Shown here: in pieces, positions 25,345 through 34,657 of the stretch
Layout of the letters: each line of letters begins with the position of its first letter
Numbering within the stretch: the stretch's first letter is position 1
Source: Clostridia bacterium
GTDB lineage: Bacteria; Bacillota; Clostridia; Oscillospirales; Acutalibacteraceae
Length of the DNA: 64,000 bases
NCBI GenBank assembly: GCA_017625095.1
Contig: JAGALQ010000019.1
Coordinates: 45,303 to 109,302 of the forward strand
Reading direction: 5' to 3'
Position numbers and translations under genes: made by a program
The notes under the pieces: model-generated
Told to the model about the DNA's origin: nothing
The model's input: only the letters and a program-made list of their open reading frames with translations
Database searches by the model: none

Positions 25345-25380
25345 AAGGGTAAGTTCGCTCGCTGAGCGAGCTTGCCCTTT
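25345..25380 (+). terminator. Intra-operon terminator/attenuator after the pilins
   Basis: AAGGGTAAG (25345-25353) pairs with CTTGCCCTT (25371-25379), continued by an inner CTCGC/GCGAG stem. Only a short T run follows, so partial termination is likely, setting pilin expression above that of the assembly genes. Confidence 0.7.
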
Positions 25381-25412
25381 AATACTAAAAAACAAAGTGA
25401 GGTGACGGCGAA

Positions 25413-25835
25413 ATGAAAAAATCAATCCGCAGGAAGCTGAAACGCGAGGACGGACAGTCAATGGTTGAATTTGCGCTGATACTTCCGATTTTTCTTCTGA
25501 TTCTGTGCGGCATCATTGATTTCGGATGGCTGTTCTATAATCAGCTTTCGCTCAACAATGCCTGCCGTGAGGGTGCAAGGTACGCCGTTGTCAACACCGA
25601 AGAGAATGCCGATACACAGGCAATAATAAATCACATTGAAAATTTTTCGGTAAATGTTTTTGCAAACGACGGTGTGGATATCAAGGTAACGTATTCGGCA
25701 CCGTCAGACCCGACAGCGGGTGATGTAACGGTCAGCATGGAGGCTGACATTTCATTCTTTACCCCGGTGTTAAGCACCGTGCTCGGAAAAGAGAAAACGA
25801 TAACGTCAACAGTAATAATGAAAGTAGAATCATAA
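25413..25835 (+). CDS. tadE: TadE-like pseudopilin
   Basis: The 140-residue protein has a basic leader, a prepilin-like site (EDG then QSMVEF, with Glu at +5) and one membrane helix (ALILPIFLLILCGIIDFGWL), followed by NNACREGARYAVV and a small extracellular domain. This is the TadE layout, a minor pilin needed for Tad pilus formation. It would be cut by the A24 peptidase encoded upstream. Confidence 0.9.
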   Translation: MKKSIRRKLKREDGQSMVEFALILPIFLLILCGIIDFGWLFYNQLSLNNACREGARYAVVNTEENADTQAIINHIENFSVNVFANDGVDIKVTYSAPSDPTAGDVTVSMEADISFFTPVLSTVLGKEKTITSTVIMKVES

Positions 25836-25852
25836 GGAGGCAACTGTCGGTT

Positions 25853-26611
25853 ATGAAAAAAATTTATCTTATAGCGGTGGTAATCGCACTGGCGGCAGGC
25901 CTTGCAACATATTTCTTTGCAAATGAGCTGAAAACAAGCAAAATCGTAACGGGTGTTGATGAAGCAACCGTTCTGATTGCGCTTAAGGATATAGATGAAA
26001 ACACAATTCTTACAGCAGATATGTTCCAGTCTGTTAAAATGCCGGTTACCGCAGCTTCATTCGGTACGGTAAGTGACGTCAACGACATAATCGGTTATAT
26101 GACAGGCGTTAAAATTCTCAAAGGTGAACAGCTGATGACAGGCAAGCTTGTTCCGGTAGGGGAAGAAAACGCAAAGGAAAGGCTGTCTTATCAGCTGCCC
26201 AACGGAATGTACGCTTACACAATTTCGGTTGAAATTGAAAACGGTGTAGCTTTCTTCATAAAGGAATATGACTGCATCAATATTTACGATACGGCACTGG
26301 CAAGCGCAGAGCCTGTGCTCAAAAACGTTCCGGTCATCAAGCTGAGTGATTACCCTGCAAACATTCAGCAGGATAACGGAACAGAAATCACAAACTATGC
26401 AGTGCTCACACTTGCACTCACAAAAGAGCAGATACCGAAGATTATGTCGGTAGGTAGTCCGAAAGTGGTGCTTGTTTCTTATGTTGAAGCATACAGCCTT
26501 GCGGATGATATAGCTGCCGCAGGTGTACCCGAGGATCAGCCCGAAGAACCGCAGACAAATTACGGCATGGGCGAAATCACAACCGCTCCGCCGACTACGG
26601 AACCTAACTGA
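25853..26611 (+). CDS. cpaB: CpaB/RcpC-like Flp pilus assembly protein
   Basis: The 252-residue protein has an N-terminal membrane helix (IYLIAVVIALAAGLATYFF) and then a SAF-type domain (VLIALKDIDENTILTADMF, then GVKILKGEQLMTGKL). This is the usual order in CpaB/RcpC, a periplasm- or wall-side pilus assembly factor. In a Gram-positive cell it would lie on the outer face of the membrane. The C-terminal tail is Pro/Glu/Thr-rich. It follows tadE by 17 bases. Confidence 0.88.
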   Translation: MKKIYLIAVVIALAAGLATYFFANELKTSKIVTGVDEATVLIALKDIDENTILTADMFQSVKMPVTAASFGTVSDVNDIIGYMTGVKILKGEQLMTGKLVPVGEENAKERLSYQLPNGMYAYTISVEIENGVAFFIKEYDCINIYDTALASAEPVLKNVPVIKLSDYPANIQQDNGTEITNYAVLTLALTKEQIPKIMSVGSPKVVLVSYVEAYSLADDIAAAGVPEDQPEEPQTNYGMGEITTAPPTTEPN

Positions 26612-26635
26612 TAATTGATTGGAGATGAAACGGCT

Positions 26636-27841
26636 ATGGAAAAAATGAATTTACTTATTTTGTCAGATGACCTTGATTTGAGAATTGAGGTGAAAAATCT
26701 TGTAGCCGATGAAGCATTTGCAATCAGCGGTTATTCGGATTTTACGGCAGAGGGCAAAACAAAAATAGTAAACAAATACCCTGAAATCGTTCTTTGCGCT
26801 GTACGCGGTGAGGTGCCTGATACGGTGTTCAGCTTCGTTCAGGATCTGCTGGCGGTTGCAAGAGGGTTGATAGTAATTCTCGTAAATGACTCAATAACGG
26901 TTGATCTTGTGAATAAAGCAGCCCAGTACGGAATCCGCAAGGTGCTTCCGATTGACGGAATAGGCATTGACGATTTTTCCGAAAACATCAAAACCGTTTA
27001 CGCACTTGAGCAGCAGCGCATTCTTGATAATAACGAAGGCAAAAGGGTGCGCTGTAAGGCACTCGGATTTTTCGGCGGCAAGGGCGGCACAGGCAAAACA
27101 ACGCTTGCAATCGGTGTTGCCGCAAGCCTTGCAAAGGCAGGCAAAAGGGTAATGCTGCTTGACCTTGATTTGCAGTTCGGTGACGTTTCAATGGCACTTG
27201 ACCTGGATACGAAAAACTCAATCGTTGACCTTGTTCAGGATAGAGGCGGTATTACGATTGAAAATATTAACGGCTTTGCCGTTGAGCATTCAAGCGGTAT
27301 GAGCGTGTTGTGCGCTCCGAAAAGCTCTGAGTTTGCCGAGTTTGTAACGGCGCAACACGTTGAACATATAATTGATATCATGCGTCCGTATTATGAATAC
27401 ATAATCGTCGATATGCCGTCAGCTTTCAACGATGCGGTAATTACAGCCTGCGAAAACTGCGAAGAGATTTTTCTGGTTTATAACAACGAAATTCTCTCGC
27501 TCAATAACGCTAAGGTGTGCTACACAATCCTTGATCAGCTTCATCAGCGCGAAAAAATCAGGTTTGTTCTCAACAAGGTTGAAAAAAGCCTTATAAAGCC
27601 TGAGGATTTCAGCGGAATGTTCCGTACGGAGATGTTCGGTCTGATTCCTGCCGATTATTCCGCTGCACTTGCAAGCATCAATAAGGGGATGCCGGTAACG
27701 GTTGCACAGCCAAAGTCAGTGCTTGCAAAGGGTATTACGGATCTTGCGGAAAAAATAATTGAGGTGCACACGGGTGTAGTTCCCGTAAAGGATACGCAAC
27801 CGAAGAAGAAAGGTTTTTCTTTATTGAAAAAGCAGAAATAA
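26636..27841 (+). CDS. tadZ: TadZ/CpaE-like ATPase
   Basis: The 401-residue protein combines an N-terminal response-regulator-like receiver fold (MNLLILSDDLDLRIEV) with a ParA/MinD ATPase domain carrying GGKGGTGKT (residues 147-155), LLDLDLQFGDVSMAL and VDMPSAFNDAV. TadZ/CpaE proteins place the pilus machine at a site on the membrane. The ATG at 26636 is preferred over an upstream TTG that has no ribosome site. Confidence 0.9.
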   Translation: MEKMNLLILSDDLDLRIEVKNLVADEAFAISGYSDFTAEGKTKIVNKYPEIVLCAVRGEVPDTVFSFVQDLLAVARGLIVILVNDSITVDLVNKAAQYGIRKVLPIDGIGIDDFSENIKTVYALEQQRILDNNEGKRVRCKALGFFGGKGGTGKTTLAIGVAASLAKAGKRVMLLDLDLQFGDVSMALDLDTKNSIVDLVQDRGGITIENINGFAVEHSSGMSVLCAPKSSEFAEFVTAQHVEHIIDIMRPYYEYIIVDMPSAFNDAVITACENCEEIFLVYNNEILSLNNAKVCYTILDQLHQREKIRFVLNKVEKSLIKPEDFSGMFRTEMFGLIPADYSAALASINKGMPVTVAQPKSVLAKGITDLAEKIIEVHTGVVPVKDTQPKKKGFSLLKKQK

Positions 27842-27855
27842 TGTGAGGTGTTGAT

Positions 27856-29217
27856 ATGGGACTTCTTGACAGAATAGACGGTCAGAAAAAGCTTGCGCAG
27901 CAAAAGGAAGATATATCTTCCGCAGCGGAAGATATAAAAGAAAAAGCCGCAACCGAAGAAACGGTTGAAGACCCGTATCTTGAAACAAAGCGCAGAATTC
28001 ATTCATCGATTATTGATGAAATGAACAAAAGCGGTAAGACCATTACGGACCGCGAAGCAATGTACAAAATCGTTGATGATAAAGTAAACGACGATGAGTT
28101 CCTTATTCCGCGCATGGACAGAGAAAAGGTTGCGACAGATCTTTTTAACGATATTATGGGTTATGGCCCTATCGAAGTGCTTGTCCAGGACCCCACAATA
28201 AGCGAAATAATGGTGAACGGTCCCGATAAGATATATGTTGAAGATAAAGGTAAGCTGAAGCTCACGGACCTGAAGTTCAGGGATGAGGAGCACCTGATGA
28301 ATATCATCAACCGAATTGTTTCAAATGTCGGCAGACACGTTGACGAGGCAAGCCCGATGGTTGACGCAAGACTTGCAGACGGCTCGCGTGTCAATGCAAT
28401 CATTCCGCCGCTGTCACTCATAGGACCAGTACTTACAATCAGAAAGTTCGGCAAAAAGCCGATAACGGCACAGCAGCTTTTAAAGTTCGGTTCGCTGACT
28501 CCCGATATGCTTCATTTTCTCGAAGCGTGCGTAAAGGGAAAGCTCAATGTAGTTGTTGCGGGCGGTACAGGCTCGGGTAAAACAACGCTGCTGAATGTTC
28601 TCTCTTCTTATATTCCCGAGGATGAACGAATAGTTACCATCGAAGACGCCGCGGAAGTTCAGCTCAAGCAGGAGCACGTAATCACCCTTGAAGCAAGACC
28701 TGCAAACCTTGAAGGCAAGGGTGCGGTTACAATCCGTAACCTTGTAAAGAACGCACTGCGTATGCGACCCGACAGAATAATCGTCGGTGAAGTCCGTTCG
28801 GAAGAAACGCTCGATATGCTTCAGGCTATGAACACCGGTCACGACGGTTCGCTTACCACAACCCACGCAAACTCACCGCGTGATACGGTCGCAAGACTTG
28901 AAACGATGGTTCTTATGAGCGGTATGGAATTGCCGCTTAAAGCTATCAGAGATCAGATTTCTTCCGCTATTGATCTTATTGTTCAGCAAAGCCGTCTGCG
29001 CGACGGTACAAGAAAAATAACCTCCATAACCGAGGTAATCGGTATGGAAGGCGATGTAGTAAGTATGCAGGATATATTTGTTTATGAAACCGATGGTACC
29101 GTTGATACATCGGGTAAATTCGTAGGCAAGTTCCGTGCAACGGGAGTAAGACCGAAATGCCTTGAAAAAATCAGAGGAAACGGAGTGACGGTCAATAATG
29201 AATGGTTTGCAAATTAG
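27856..29217 (+). CDS. tadA: TadA/CpaF secretion ATPase
   Basis: The 453-residue hexameric motor has Walker A GGTGSGKT (residues 236-243), an Asp/Glu box (IVTIEDAAEVQLKQ), a His box (TGHDGSLTTTHANSP) and the CpaF-type N-terminal domain (YGPIEVLVQDPTISEIMVNG). It powers pilus extension, and in Tad systems possibly retraction. The end overlaps tadB by 20 bases. Confidence 0.96.
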   Translation: MGLLDRIDGQKKLAQQKEDISSAAEDIKEKAATEETVEDPYLETKRRIHSSIIDEMNKSGKTITDREAMYKIVDDKVNDDEFLIPRMDREKVATDLFNDIMGYGPIEVLVQDPTISEIMVNGPDKIYVEDKGKLKLTDLKFRDEEHLMNIINRIVSNVGRHVDEASPMVDARLADGSRVNAIIPPLSLIGPVLTIRKFGKKPITAQQLLKFGSLTPDMLHFLEACVKGKLNVVVAGGTGSGKTTLLNVLSSYIPEDERIVTIEDAAEVQLKQEHVITLEARPANLEGKGAVTIRNLVKNALRMRPDRIIVGEVRSEETLDMLQAMNTGHDGSLTTTHANSPRDTVARLETMVLMSGMELPLKAIRDQISSAIDLIVQQSRLRDGTRKITSITEVIGMEGDVVSMQDIFVYETDGTVDTSGKFVGKFRATGVRPKCLEKIRGNGVTVNNEWFAN

Positions 29218-30190
29218 TATAATTATTCTTGCCGTTGCAATAGCTCTGTTTAACTTTTTCCTTTGGGTCAGCATTATGGGTACGGCAACTCAGGGCCGCC
29301 GCATTGTTGAAAAGCGTGTCAATAAAATCGCAAGTAAAAAAAGCGGACTTACCCTGCACCTTCAGGAAAAAAATAAGGAACGCAAATCCTCAATCTTAAA
29401 AAGAGCTGTTGACGGCAACGGAAAACAGTCCGTTCAGCGCAAAAAGCTCATGAACACAATTTTTAACGAGCTTATTCTCGCTGATATAATGATGAAGCCT
29501 GAAGAGTTCTGCATTATCTGGATAGTGCTCACGTTTGTTCCGGCAGGTCTGGCGGCGCTGTTTCAGCTTGGTCTTATGCCTTCGGCAACCCTTGCGGTAA
29601 TCGGTGCTTTTGCTCCTGTGGTTTATATCAAGATAAAAAAAGATAAGCGCAAAAAGGCTTTTGAAGCACAGCTTGGCGATACGCTTATTATGATGTGTAA
29701 CGGCTTGCGCTCAGGTTTTTCATTCAACCAGGTTATGGAAAACGTGGCTATTGATATGCCACCGCCGATAGGTATTGAATTCGGCAGAGTGTGCAACGAA
29801 ATACGCTACGGCGCAACGATGGAGGAAGCACTTAACAGTATGTGCGACCGGGTAAAGAGCGCAGACCTGCTGCTGGTTGTTTCCGCTGTTCTTATTCAGC
29901 GCACAACGGGCGGCAATCTTTCCGAAATACTTTCAACAATTTCCGATACGATCCGCGAAAGAATCAAAATCAAAGGTGAAATAAACTCTATCACTGCTCA
30001 AGGGCGAATGTCAGGACTGATAATCGGTGCGTTGCCGATAGGCATTGCGGCAATACTTATGGTTGTCAATCCCGAATATATGTCAACCTTCTTCACCACA
30101 ACGGCAGGCAACATAATGCTTATTGTTTCTGTTGTTATGGAGATTATAGGCTTTTTTGCCATAAGAAAGGTAGTTACCGTAGAATACTGA
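29198..30190 (+). CDS. tadB: TadB-like platform protein
   Basis: The 330-residue membrane protein has a GspF-type domain (EAQLGDTLIMMCNGLRSGFS, then LLLVVSAVLIQRTTGGNLSE, then ERIKIKGEINSITAQGRMSG) and hydrophobic segments at both ends. It forms the inner-membrane platform together with TadC. It overlaps the end of tadA, so translation is coupled. Confidence 0.93.
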   Translation: MNGLQISIIILAVAIALFNFFLWVSIMGTATQGRRIVEKRVNKIASKKSGLTLHLQEKNKERKSSILKRAVDGNGKQSVQRKKLMNTIFNELILADIMMKPEEFCIIWIVLTFVPAGLAALFQLGLMPSATLAVIGAFAPVVYIKIKKDKRKKAFEAQLGDTLIMMCNGLRSGFSFNQVMENVAIDMPPPIGIEFGRVCNEIRYGATMEEALNSMCDRVKSADLLLVVSAVLIQRTTGGNLSEILSTISDTIRERIKIKGEINSITAQGRMSGLIIGALPIGIAAILMVVNPEYMSTFFTTTAGNIMLIVSVVMEIIGFFAIRKVVTVEY

Positions 30191-30207
30191 TACGGAGGTG
30201 AGCTTTT

Positions 30208-31131
30208 TTGGAATTTCTCGTTATTGCTTATTCGTTCCTTGCGTTTATTCTGGTTGTGCTGCTGGCTTCTCCCACAGGACAGAGAATGGATAAAAAGCAA
30301 AGACGTATTGAAAGAATAAATAATTCCGTCGGTCAGCCGGTATATAAAGAGCTTGAGCTTTCGTTTTATGAAAGATTTTTGGGCAAGGGTGTCAAAAGCC
30401 TTTCGGAAAAAATCGGAAAGCTCCTTCCTCAGAAGAAAAATGCCAACAAAACAAAAACGCTCGAAGCCATACGTAAGCAGCTTCGCTACGCAGGCATATT
30501 TATGGATCCGTCCGATTTCCAGTTTATAAAGTATGCCTTTTTAATCGGTGCGGTTTTTCTGACGCTTATTATTCTGCTGGTAGTAAAAGCTCAGGCGCTT
30601 ATATCCCTGCTTATTCTTATGGTTGGTGTGCTGGTGGGTGTTATGGGTCCGACGATGTACCTTCGCTCACGTGTTTCAAGCCACCAGACGGGTATAAAAA
30701 AGCAGCTGCCCGATGCAATGGATATGCTGTGTGTATGTATTGAGGCAGGTCTCGGCTTTGATGCGGCACTTTTAAAGGTTTCTCAAAAACTCAAGGGTCC
30801 GTTTATTGATGAGCTGCTTATAGTTTACCGTGAAATTCAGATGGGCAGAACAAGGCGTGAAGCGTTGCAGAATCTGTGCGATTCAACAAACCTTGACGAG
30901 CTGAAAACCTTTGCTTCAGCACTTGTGCAGGCAGAGCAGCTCGGTATACCGATTAATAATGTTATGCGTGCTCAGTCAGATCAGCTGCGTGTGGAAAGAA
31001 GTCAGCAGGCAAAGGAAAAGGGTATGAAGGCATCAATCAAAATGCTGCTGCCGATGCTGCTGTTTATTTTCCCTGTAGTCTTCATAATTCTTATGGGTCC
31101 GACCGTTATGAATATTATGGAAACATTTTAA
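30208..31131 (+). CDS. tadC: TadC-like platform protein
   Basis: The 307-residue membrane protein has a second GspF-type domain (KQLPDAMDMLCVCIEAGLGF, then EIQMGRTRREALQNL) and ends in a membrane helix (MLLPMLLFIFPVVFIILMG). A TTG start at 30208 is set by GGAGGTG. It ends at the TAATG junction with the DUF192 gene. Confidence 0.93.
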   Translation: MEFLVIAYSFLAFILVVLLASPTGQRMDKKQRRIERINNSVGQPVYKELELSFYERFLGKGVKSLSEKIGKLLPQKKNANKTKTLEAIRKQLRYAGIFMDPSDFQFIKYAFLIGAVFLTLIILLVVKAQALISLLILMVGVLVGVMGPTMYLRSRVSSHQTGIKKQLPDAMDMLCVCIEAGLGFDAALLKVSQKLKGPFIDELLIVYREIQMGRTRREALQNLCDSTNLDELKTFASALVQAEQLGIPINNVMRAQSDQLRVERSQQAKEKGMKASIKMLLPMLLFIFPVVFIILMGPTVMNIMETF

Positions 31132-31496
31132 TGCTTATGAAAAAGATTATAATTATTAATAACAATAGAATAGTTACAAAAAATGCAGAGCTTGCCGATT
31201 CGTTTTTTACTCGCTTTAAGGGTCTGATGTTCCGCGAATCAATAGCTCAGGATTATGCGCTGTTTATCACTCCCTGCAATCAGATACATATGCTGAATAT
31301 GAAATTTGCAATTGATGTTATTTACCTTGCCGAATCGGGTGAGGTTATAAAAATTGACCGTAATGTTCAGCCCGGCAAAATATGCAAAACGGTCAAGCAG
31401 GCAAAAAGTGTAATTGAAGTAAATGCCTTTGCTGCGGCAAGGCTCGGAATACATGAGGGTGACATCCTTAAAATAACTGCGAGGGATGAAAAATGA
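31131..31496 (+). CDS. DUF192 family protein
   Basis: The 121-residue protein carries the DUF192 signature: RFKGLMFRESIAQDYALFI, then PCNQIHMLNMKFAIDVIYL, then ENAFAAARLG-like spacing near the end (VIEVNAFAAARLGI). The family folds as a small beta-barrel of unknown function and is often exported elsewhere, but no signal peptide is seen here. Its start overlaps the tadC stop and its end overlaps the next gene, so it belongs to the pilus operon. Confidence 0.88.
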   Translation: MLMKKIIIINNNRIVTKNAELADSFFTRFKGLMFRESIAQDYALFITPCNQIHMLNMKFAIDVIYLAESGEVIKIDRNVQPGKICKTVKQAKSVIEVNAFAAARLGIHEGDILKITARDEK

Positions 31497-32491
31497 AAAA
31501 AAATAAAACTGAAAATGTAAAGAATAACGTGCTTGAAGAAAATGAAAATGCATTGAAGAATCAGTCTGCTCGCGGAAAAGAAAAAGAGAAAGACGAATCA
31601 CTTTTCAAAAAGGTACTTTACGGCTATGATCCGGAAGAGGTAGCTTTGCATATAAGTGAGCTTAACAATACGTACGAATCTTCTGCACGTATGCACGAAT
31701 CAAAGCTGTCTTCAATTAAGGAAGAGCTTGTGCTTTCAAACAGAGAGCGCGATTTTTATAACGAAAAATACAGAGAATGTAAGGCTGAGTTTGATAAGCT
31801 TGTCGAGAGCGGTGCCAAAGTTCATCCGCGCGACAACTCCGCTGAGTATGAGGAGACAATTGATGCCCTTAGGAAAAAACTGGACCTTGCCGAGAAAGAA
31901 AACGAAAACCTCAGGAAGGCGGCAGAATCCAAAAGAGAAACAAAGGCAATTGAATATACCGACACAATAGCCGCTCTCGAAAAAGAAAAAGCACAGCTTG
32001 CACAGACACTGCAGGTGCTCAAAAATGAAAACAGTGAGCTAAAAACTGTTGCGGAAAAATATAACAGCCTGTTTGATTCTTACAACTCTGTTTTCTCGCA
32101 GAATGAGGTGCTCAAATCACAGCTTCTTACAAAAGAAGAGGAGCTGAAAACCGTTAACGCACAGCTTGAAGGCAAGATTGACGAAATCAAGTCCCTCTAT
32201 GCAGAAAGTGAGGATGTAAAAAAACTCAACGCAGAGCTTGAAATCAAATGCAGCGTGCTTGAGAAGCGTGCGGCAGAAAACGATGAGGAAATAGTAAGAC
32301 TTAAGGATGTCAACAAGCAGCAGGCTTTTGAGTGTGCAGAAAAGATTAATTCACTTGAAAACGAGCACGCCAGAGAAAGGCTCGAATCGCAGAAGGAGCT
32401 CAAGCTTCACAGCTATTATATCGAGCAGGCACAGCTCACTCTCACCGAGCTTACAAAGCAGATGGAGCAGATAAAAGGTTCTCTCGAATAA
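31493..32491 (+). CDS. DivIVA-like coiled-coil protein in the pilus operon
   Basis: The 332-residue protein has a charged N-terminus, then SLFKKVLYGYDPEEVALHIS, which resembles the N-terminal GYDxxEV motif of DivIVA/GpsB proteins that bind curved membrane. It then has a nearly unbroken coiled coil of more than 250 residues rich in Glu, Lys and Leu. It has no signal peptide or membrane helix. It overlaps the DUF192 gene by 4 bases. A role in marking the pole or septum for pilus placement is a reasonable inference, parallel to polar factors of Tad pili in other bacteria. Confidence 0.75.
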   Translation: MKKNKTENVKNNVLEENENALKNQSARGKEKEKDESLFKKVLYGYDPEEVALHISELNNTYESSARMHESKLSSIKEELVLSNRERDFYNEKYRECKAEFDKLVESGAKVHPRDNSAEYEETIDALRKKLDLAEKENENLRKAAESKRETKAIEYTDTIAALEKEKAQLAQTLQVLKNENSELKTVAEKYNSLFDSYNSVFSQNEVLKSQLLTKEEELKTVNAQLEGKIDEIKSLYAESEDVKKLNAELEIKCSVLEKRAAENDEEIVRLKDVNKQQAFECAEKINSLENEHARERLESQKELKLHSYYIEQAQLTLTELTKQMEQIKGSLE

Positions 32492-32576
32492 AAAGTTTGG
32501 CTTGTCAGGTAAGATAATAAAGAATAGATAATAGTTAATAAATGACAGATTTTAATTAACGAAAGGAGCGACAGTG

Positions 32577-34319
32577 ATGAAAAGACTCAGACGGTTTCAC
32601 AAATCAGAGGACGGCGCGGTAATGGTTGTTGCGGCGCTGAGCCTTGTGGCTTTTTTGTCGGTTGCTTCTCTTGTTACGGATATGGGGCTGAAATATCACC
32701 AGAAAAGCAAGCTGCAAAGTGCGCTGGATGCGGCTGCGCTTGCTGCTGTAAGGTATATGCCCGATGAGCAGACTGCAAAAACGGTTGCGCTCGAATACGT
32801 GGAGAAAAACGGCTTTACAACCGACACTGTTGTTGTAGAATTTCCGAGTGATGAAATAGTCCGCGTTTCCGATTCCAGAAAAGGTAAGACCGTGTTTGCA
32901 AGCCTTTTCAAAACCGATTCTGTAAACATCAATGCTAAGGCGGCAGCTCGGTTTGTGGACAAGAATATGGCAATTGATTTTGAGTATCTTATGTTCCACG
33001 GCGATGATTCTCAGTTTAATCTGAATGGCCATTATAACGTTGGCGGCAGTGTTTTCGGCAACGGCAACGTCTATGCAAACGGCGGCGGCAGCACAATAAC
33101 GGGCACCGTTTTTTCGGCGAAAACTGCAGATTATAATCAGTACAGCGTGACGGTTAACCGCCTGGAAAGCAATATGAAAACTCAGGCAATGCCCGATTTT
33201 GACGAAACCATAATGGCTGTTGTGCCAACCGTAACCCGAGGTATGTTTGAAAAAACGTATACTCCTTTAAATAAGCATAATATTTATCTGAATCTCTATC
33301 CTGCCGGTGCAACGATAAATTCAAACATATCAATAAACGGCAACACATATTGCGCAGGTACACTGTCAACCGGTTACTTTTCCGATGTGTTGATTATTTA
33401 CGGCGATTTATATGTTGAGGGCGATTTTAATCCGCAGTGTCCCGTGTATGTCAAGGGTGATATGTACTGCGGCGGAAACCTGACAACAACGTGGGATAAA
33501 TCCTTTACCGTCGGCGGCAATCTGTATGTAGGCGGCAATTCTACTTTTCAGGGCAATACACAGATTTACGGCAATTATTTCTACACCGGCGGCAATCTTG
33601 TGCGTGGCTCAAACTACAGCCTGCTTTGTGACTGTGAAACCTATGCGGGCGGTAATATAACACTCAGCGGTCCGACGACATTCAACGGCCCCGTTTATTG
33701 CAGAGGTATTTTTGATAAGCAGGGCAGCGTGTCTATGAACACTAAGGGTAATATGTACATTTACGATACGCTCAAGCTGCAAAGCGGAGGCTCAACCGTA
33801 AACGGCAGCATTTACGTCTGGGGTGAAAACGCAACCGATGAAAACCCTGCTACGGATATATCCGGTCCGTTTACGTTGGTCGGTGACCTGTATAACCGCA
33901 AATGTGAGCTTTTGCTCTCGGGTCAGGGCAACTATGATATAAAAGGTGTGGTTTACAGCGGTGGCAGTCTTTCAACTAACCAAGGCTCAAGCGGAATAAC
34001 TCTGAGCGGCTGTATGATAGCTGAAGACGATATAAAAATCGGCGGCAGCACACACACTTATAACGAAGCCGGCGCAACACTTTCGATCTATTCACGAAAG
34101 GGTGATATAACGCTCTATTCACAACAGGGCGGTTTTGATTTGTGGGGAATTATCTATGCCCCAAAGGGCGATATTGCACTTGCCTCGGGCGATTTTGATA
34201 TCCACGGCAGCATCATCGGCGACACTATCACCTGTAACCCCGGCGGCTTGAATATGAGCTACAATGACCGTGAACTACCTTATTCAAAATCGGTCAAAGC
34301 AGCAGTTCTTATTGAGTAA
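32577..34319 (+). CDS. tadG: TadG-like protein with a Gly-rich solenoid body
   Basis: The 580-residue protein begins like TadG/Flp-associated proteins: a basic tip, DGAVMVVAALSLVAFLSVAS as one membrane helix, and KLQSALDAAALAAVRYM. Instead of the usual von Willebrand A domain, the rest consists of many short Gly/Asn/Tyr-rich repeats such as GDMYCGGNLTTTW, VGGNLYVGGNSTFQG and YGNYFYTGGNLVRG, resembling bactofilin-type or other beta-solenoid proteins. AAAGGAG lies 8 bases before the ATG at 32577. It could form a rod at the pilus base or tip. It is the last gene before a strong terminator. Confidence 0.8.
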   Translation: MKRLRRFHKSEDGAVMVVAALSLVAFLSVASLVTDMGLKYHQKSKLQSALDAAALAAVRYMPDEQTAKTVALEYVEKNGFTTDTVVVEFPSDEIVRVSDSRKGKTVFASLFKTDSVNINAKAAARFVDKNMAIDFEYLMFHGDDSQFNLNGHYNVGGSVFGNGNVYANGGGSTITGTVFSAKTADYNQYSVTVNRLESNMKTQAMPDFDETIMAVVPTVTRGMFEKTYTPLNKHNIYLNLYPAGATINSNISINGNTYCAGTLSTGYFSDVLIIYGDLYVEGDFNPQCPVYVKGDMYCGGNLTTTWDKSFTVGGNLYVGGNSTFQGNTQIYGNYFYTGGNLVRGSNYSLLCDCETYAGGNITLSGPTTFNGPVYCRGIFDKQGSVSMNTKGNMYIYDTLKLQSGGSTVNGSIYVWGENATDENPATDISGPFTLVGDLYNRKCELLLSGQGNYDIKGVVYSGGSLSTNQGSSGITLSGCMIAEDDIKIGGSTHTYNEAGATLSIYSRKGDITLYSQQGGFDLWGIIYAPKGDIALASGDFDIHGSIIGDTITCNPGGLNMSYNDRELPYSKSVKAAVLIE

Positions 34320-34336
34320 AAATAACAATTGGTAGT

Positions 34337-34387
34337 AAAAGATATGCATCTCTGAAAGTGTAGCTCTTGGGGTGCATATCTTTTTTT
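34337..34387 (+). terminator. Rho-independent terminator of the Tad locus
   Basis: GATATGCATC (34341-34350) pairs with GGTGCATATC (34371-34380) with one wobble, extended by flanking A/T pairs, and runs into TTTTTTT at 34381-34387. Confidence 0.88.
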
Positions 34388-34564
34388 ATAAAACACATAA
34401 ATACTTAATTACATTATATTATCATAGGTTGTATACAGCTGCATTAACAATACTGTTTTGCTGCTTTGATTTACTTTACATCGTGATTGTATTTGAGCCT
34501 TATTAATGATTTTGTATAAAAGATTTTGAAGCAGGAAAATTTTACGTTTTTTTCGTTTATATAG

Positions 34565-34592
34565 TGGACATTATAAAAAAACATGCTATAAT
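34565..34592 (+). promoter_or_regulatory. Extended -10 promoter of the secreted repeat protein
   Basis: TGGACA (34565-34570) and TATAAT (34587-34592) are 16 bases apart, with TGC just before the -10 box making an extended -10. The start codon lies 65 bases further. The rest of 34388-34564 is AT-rich and featureless. Confidence 0.75.
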
Positions 34593-34657
34593 TAGATATT
34601 GAAGAAGTGTATAGAAAGGATATACATTTTTTAAAATATGAAAGGAGAATTTTTTCT

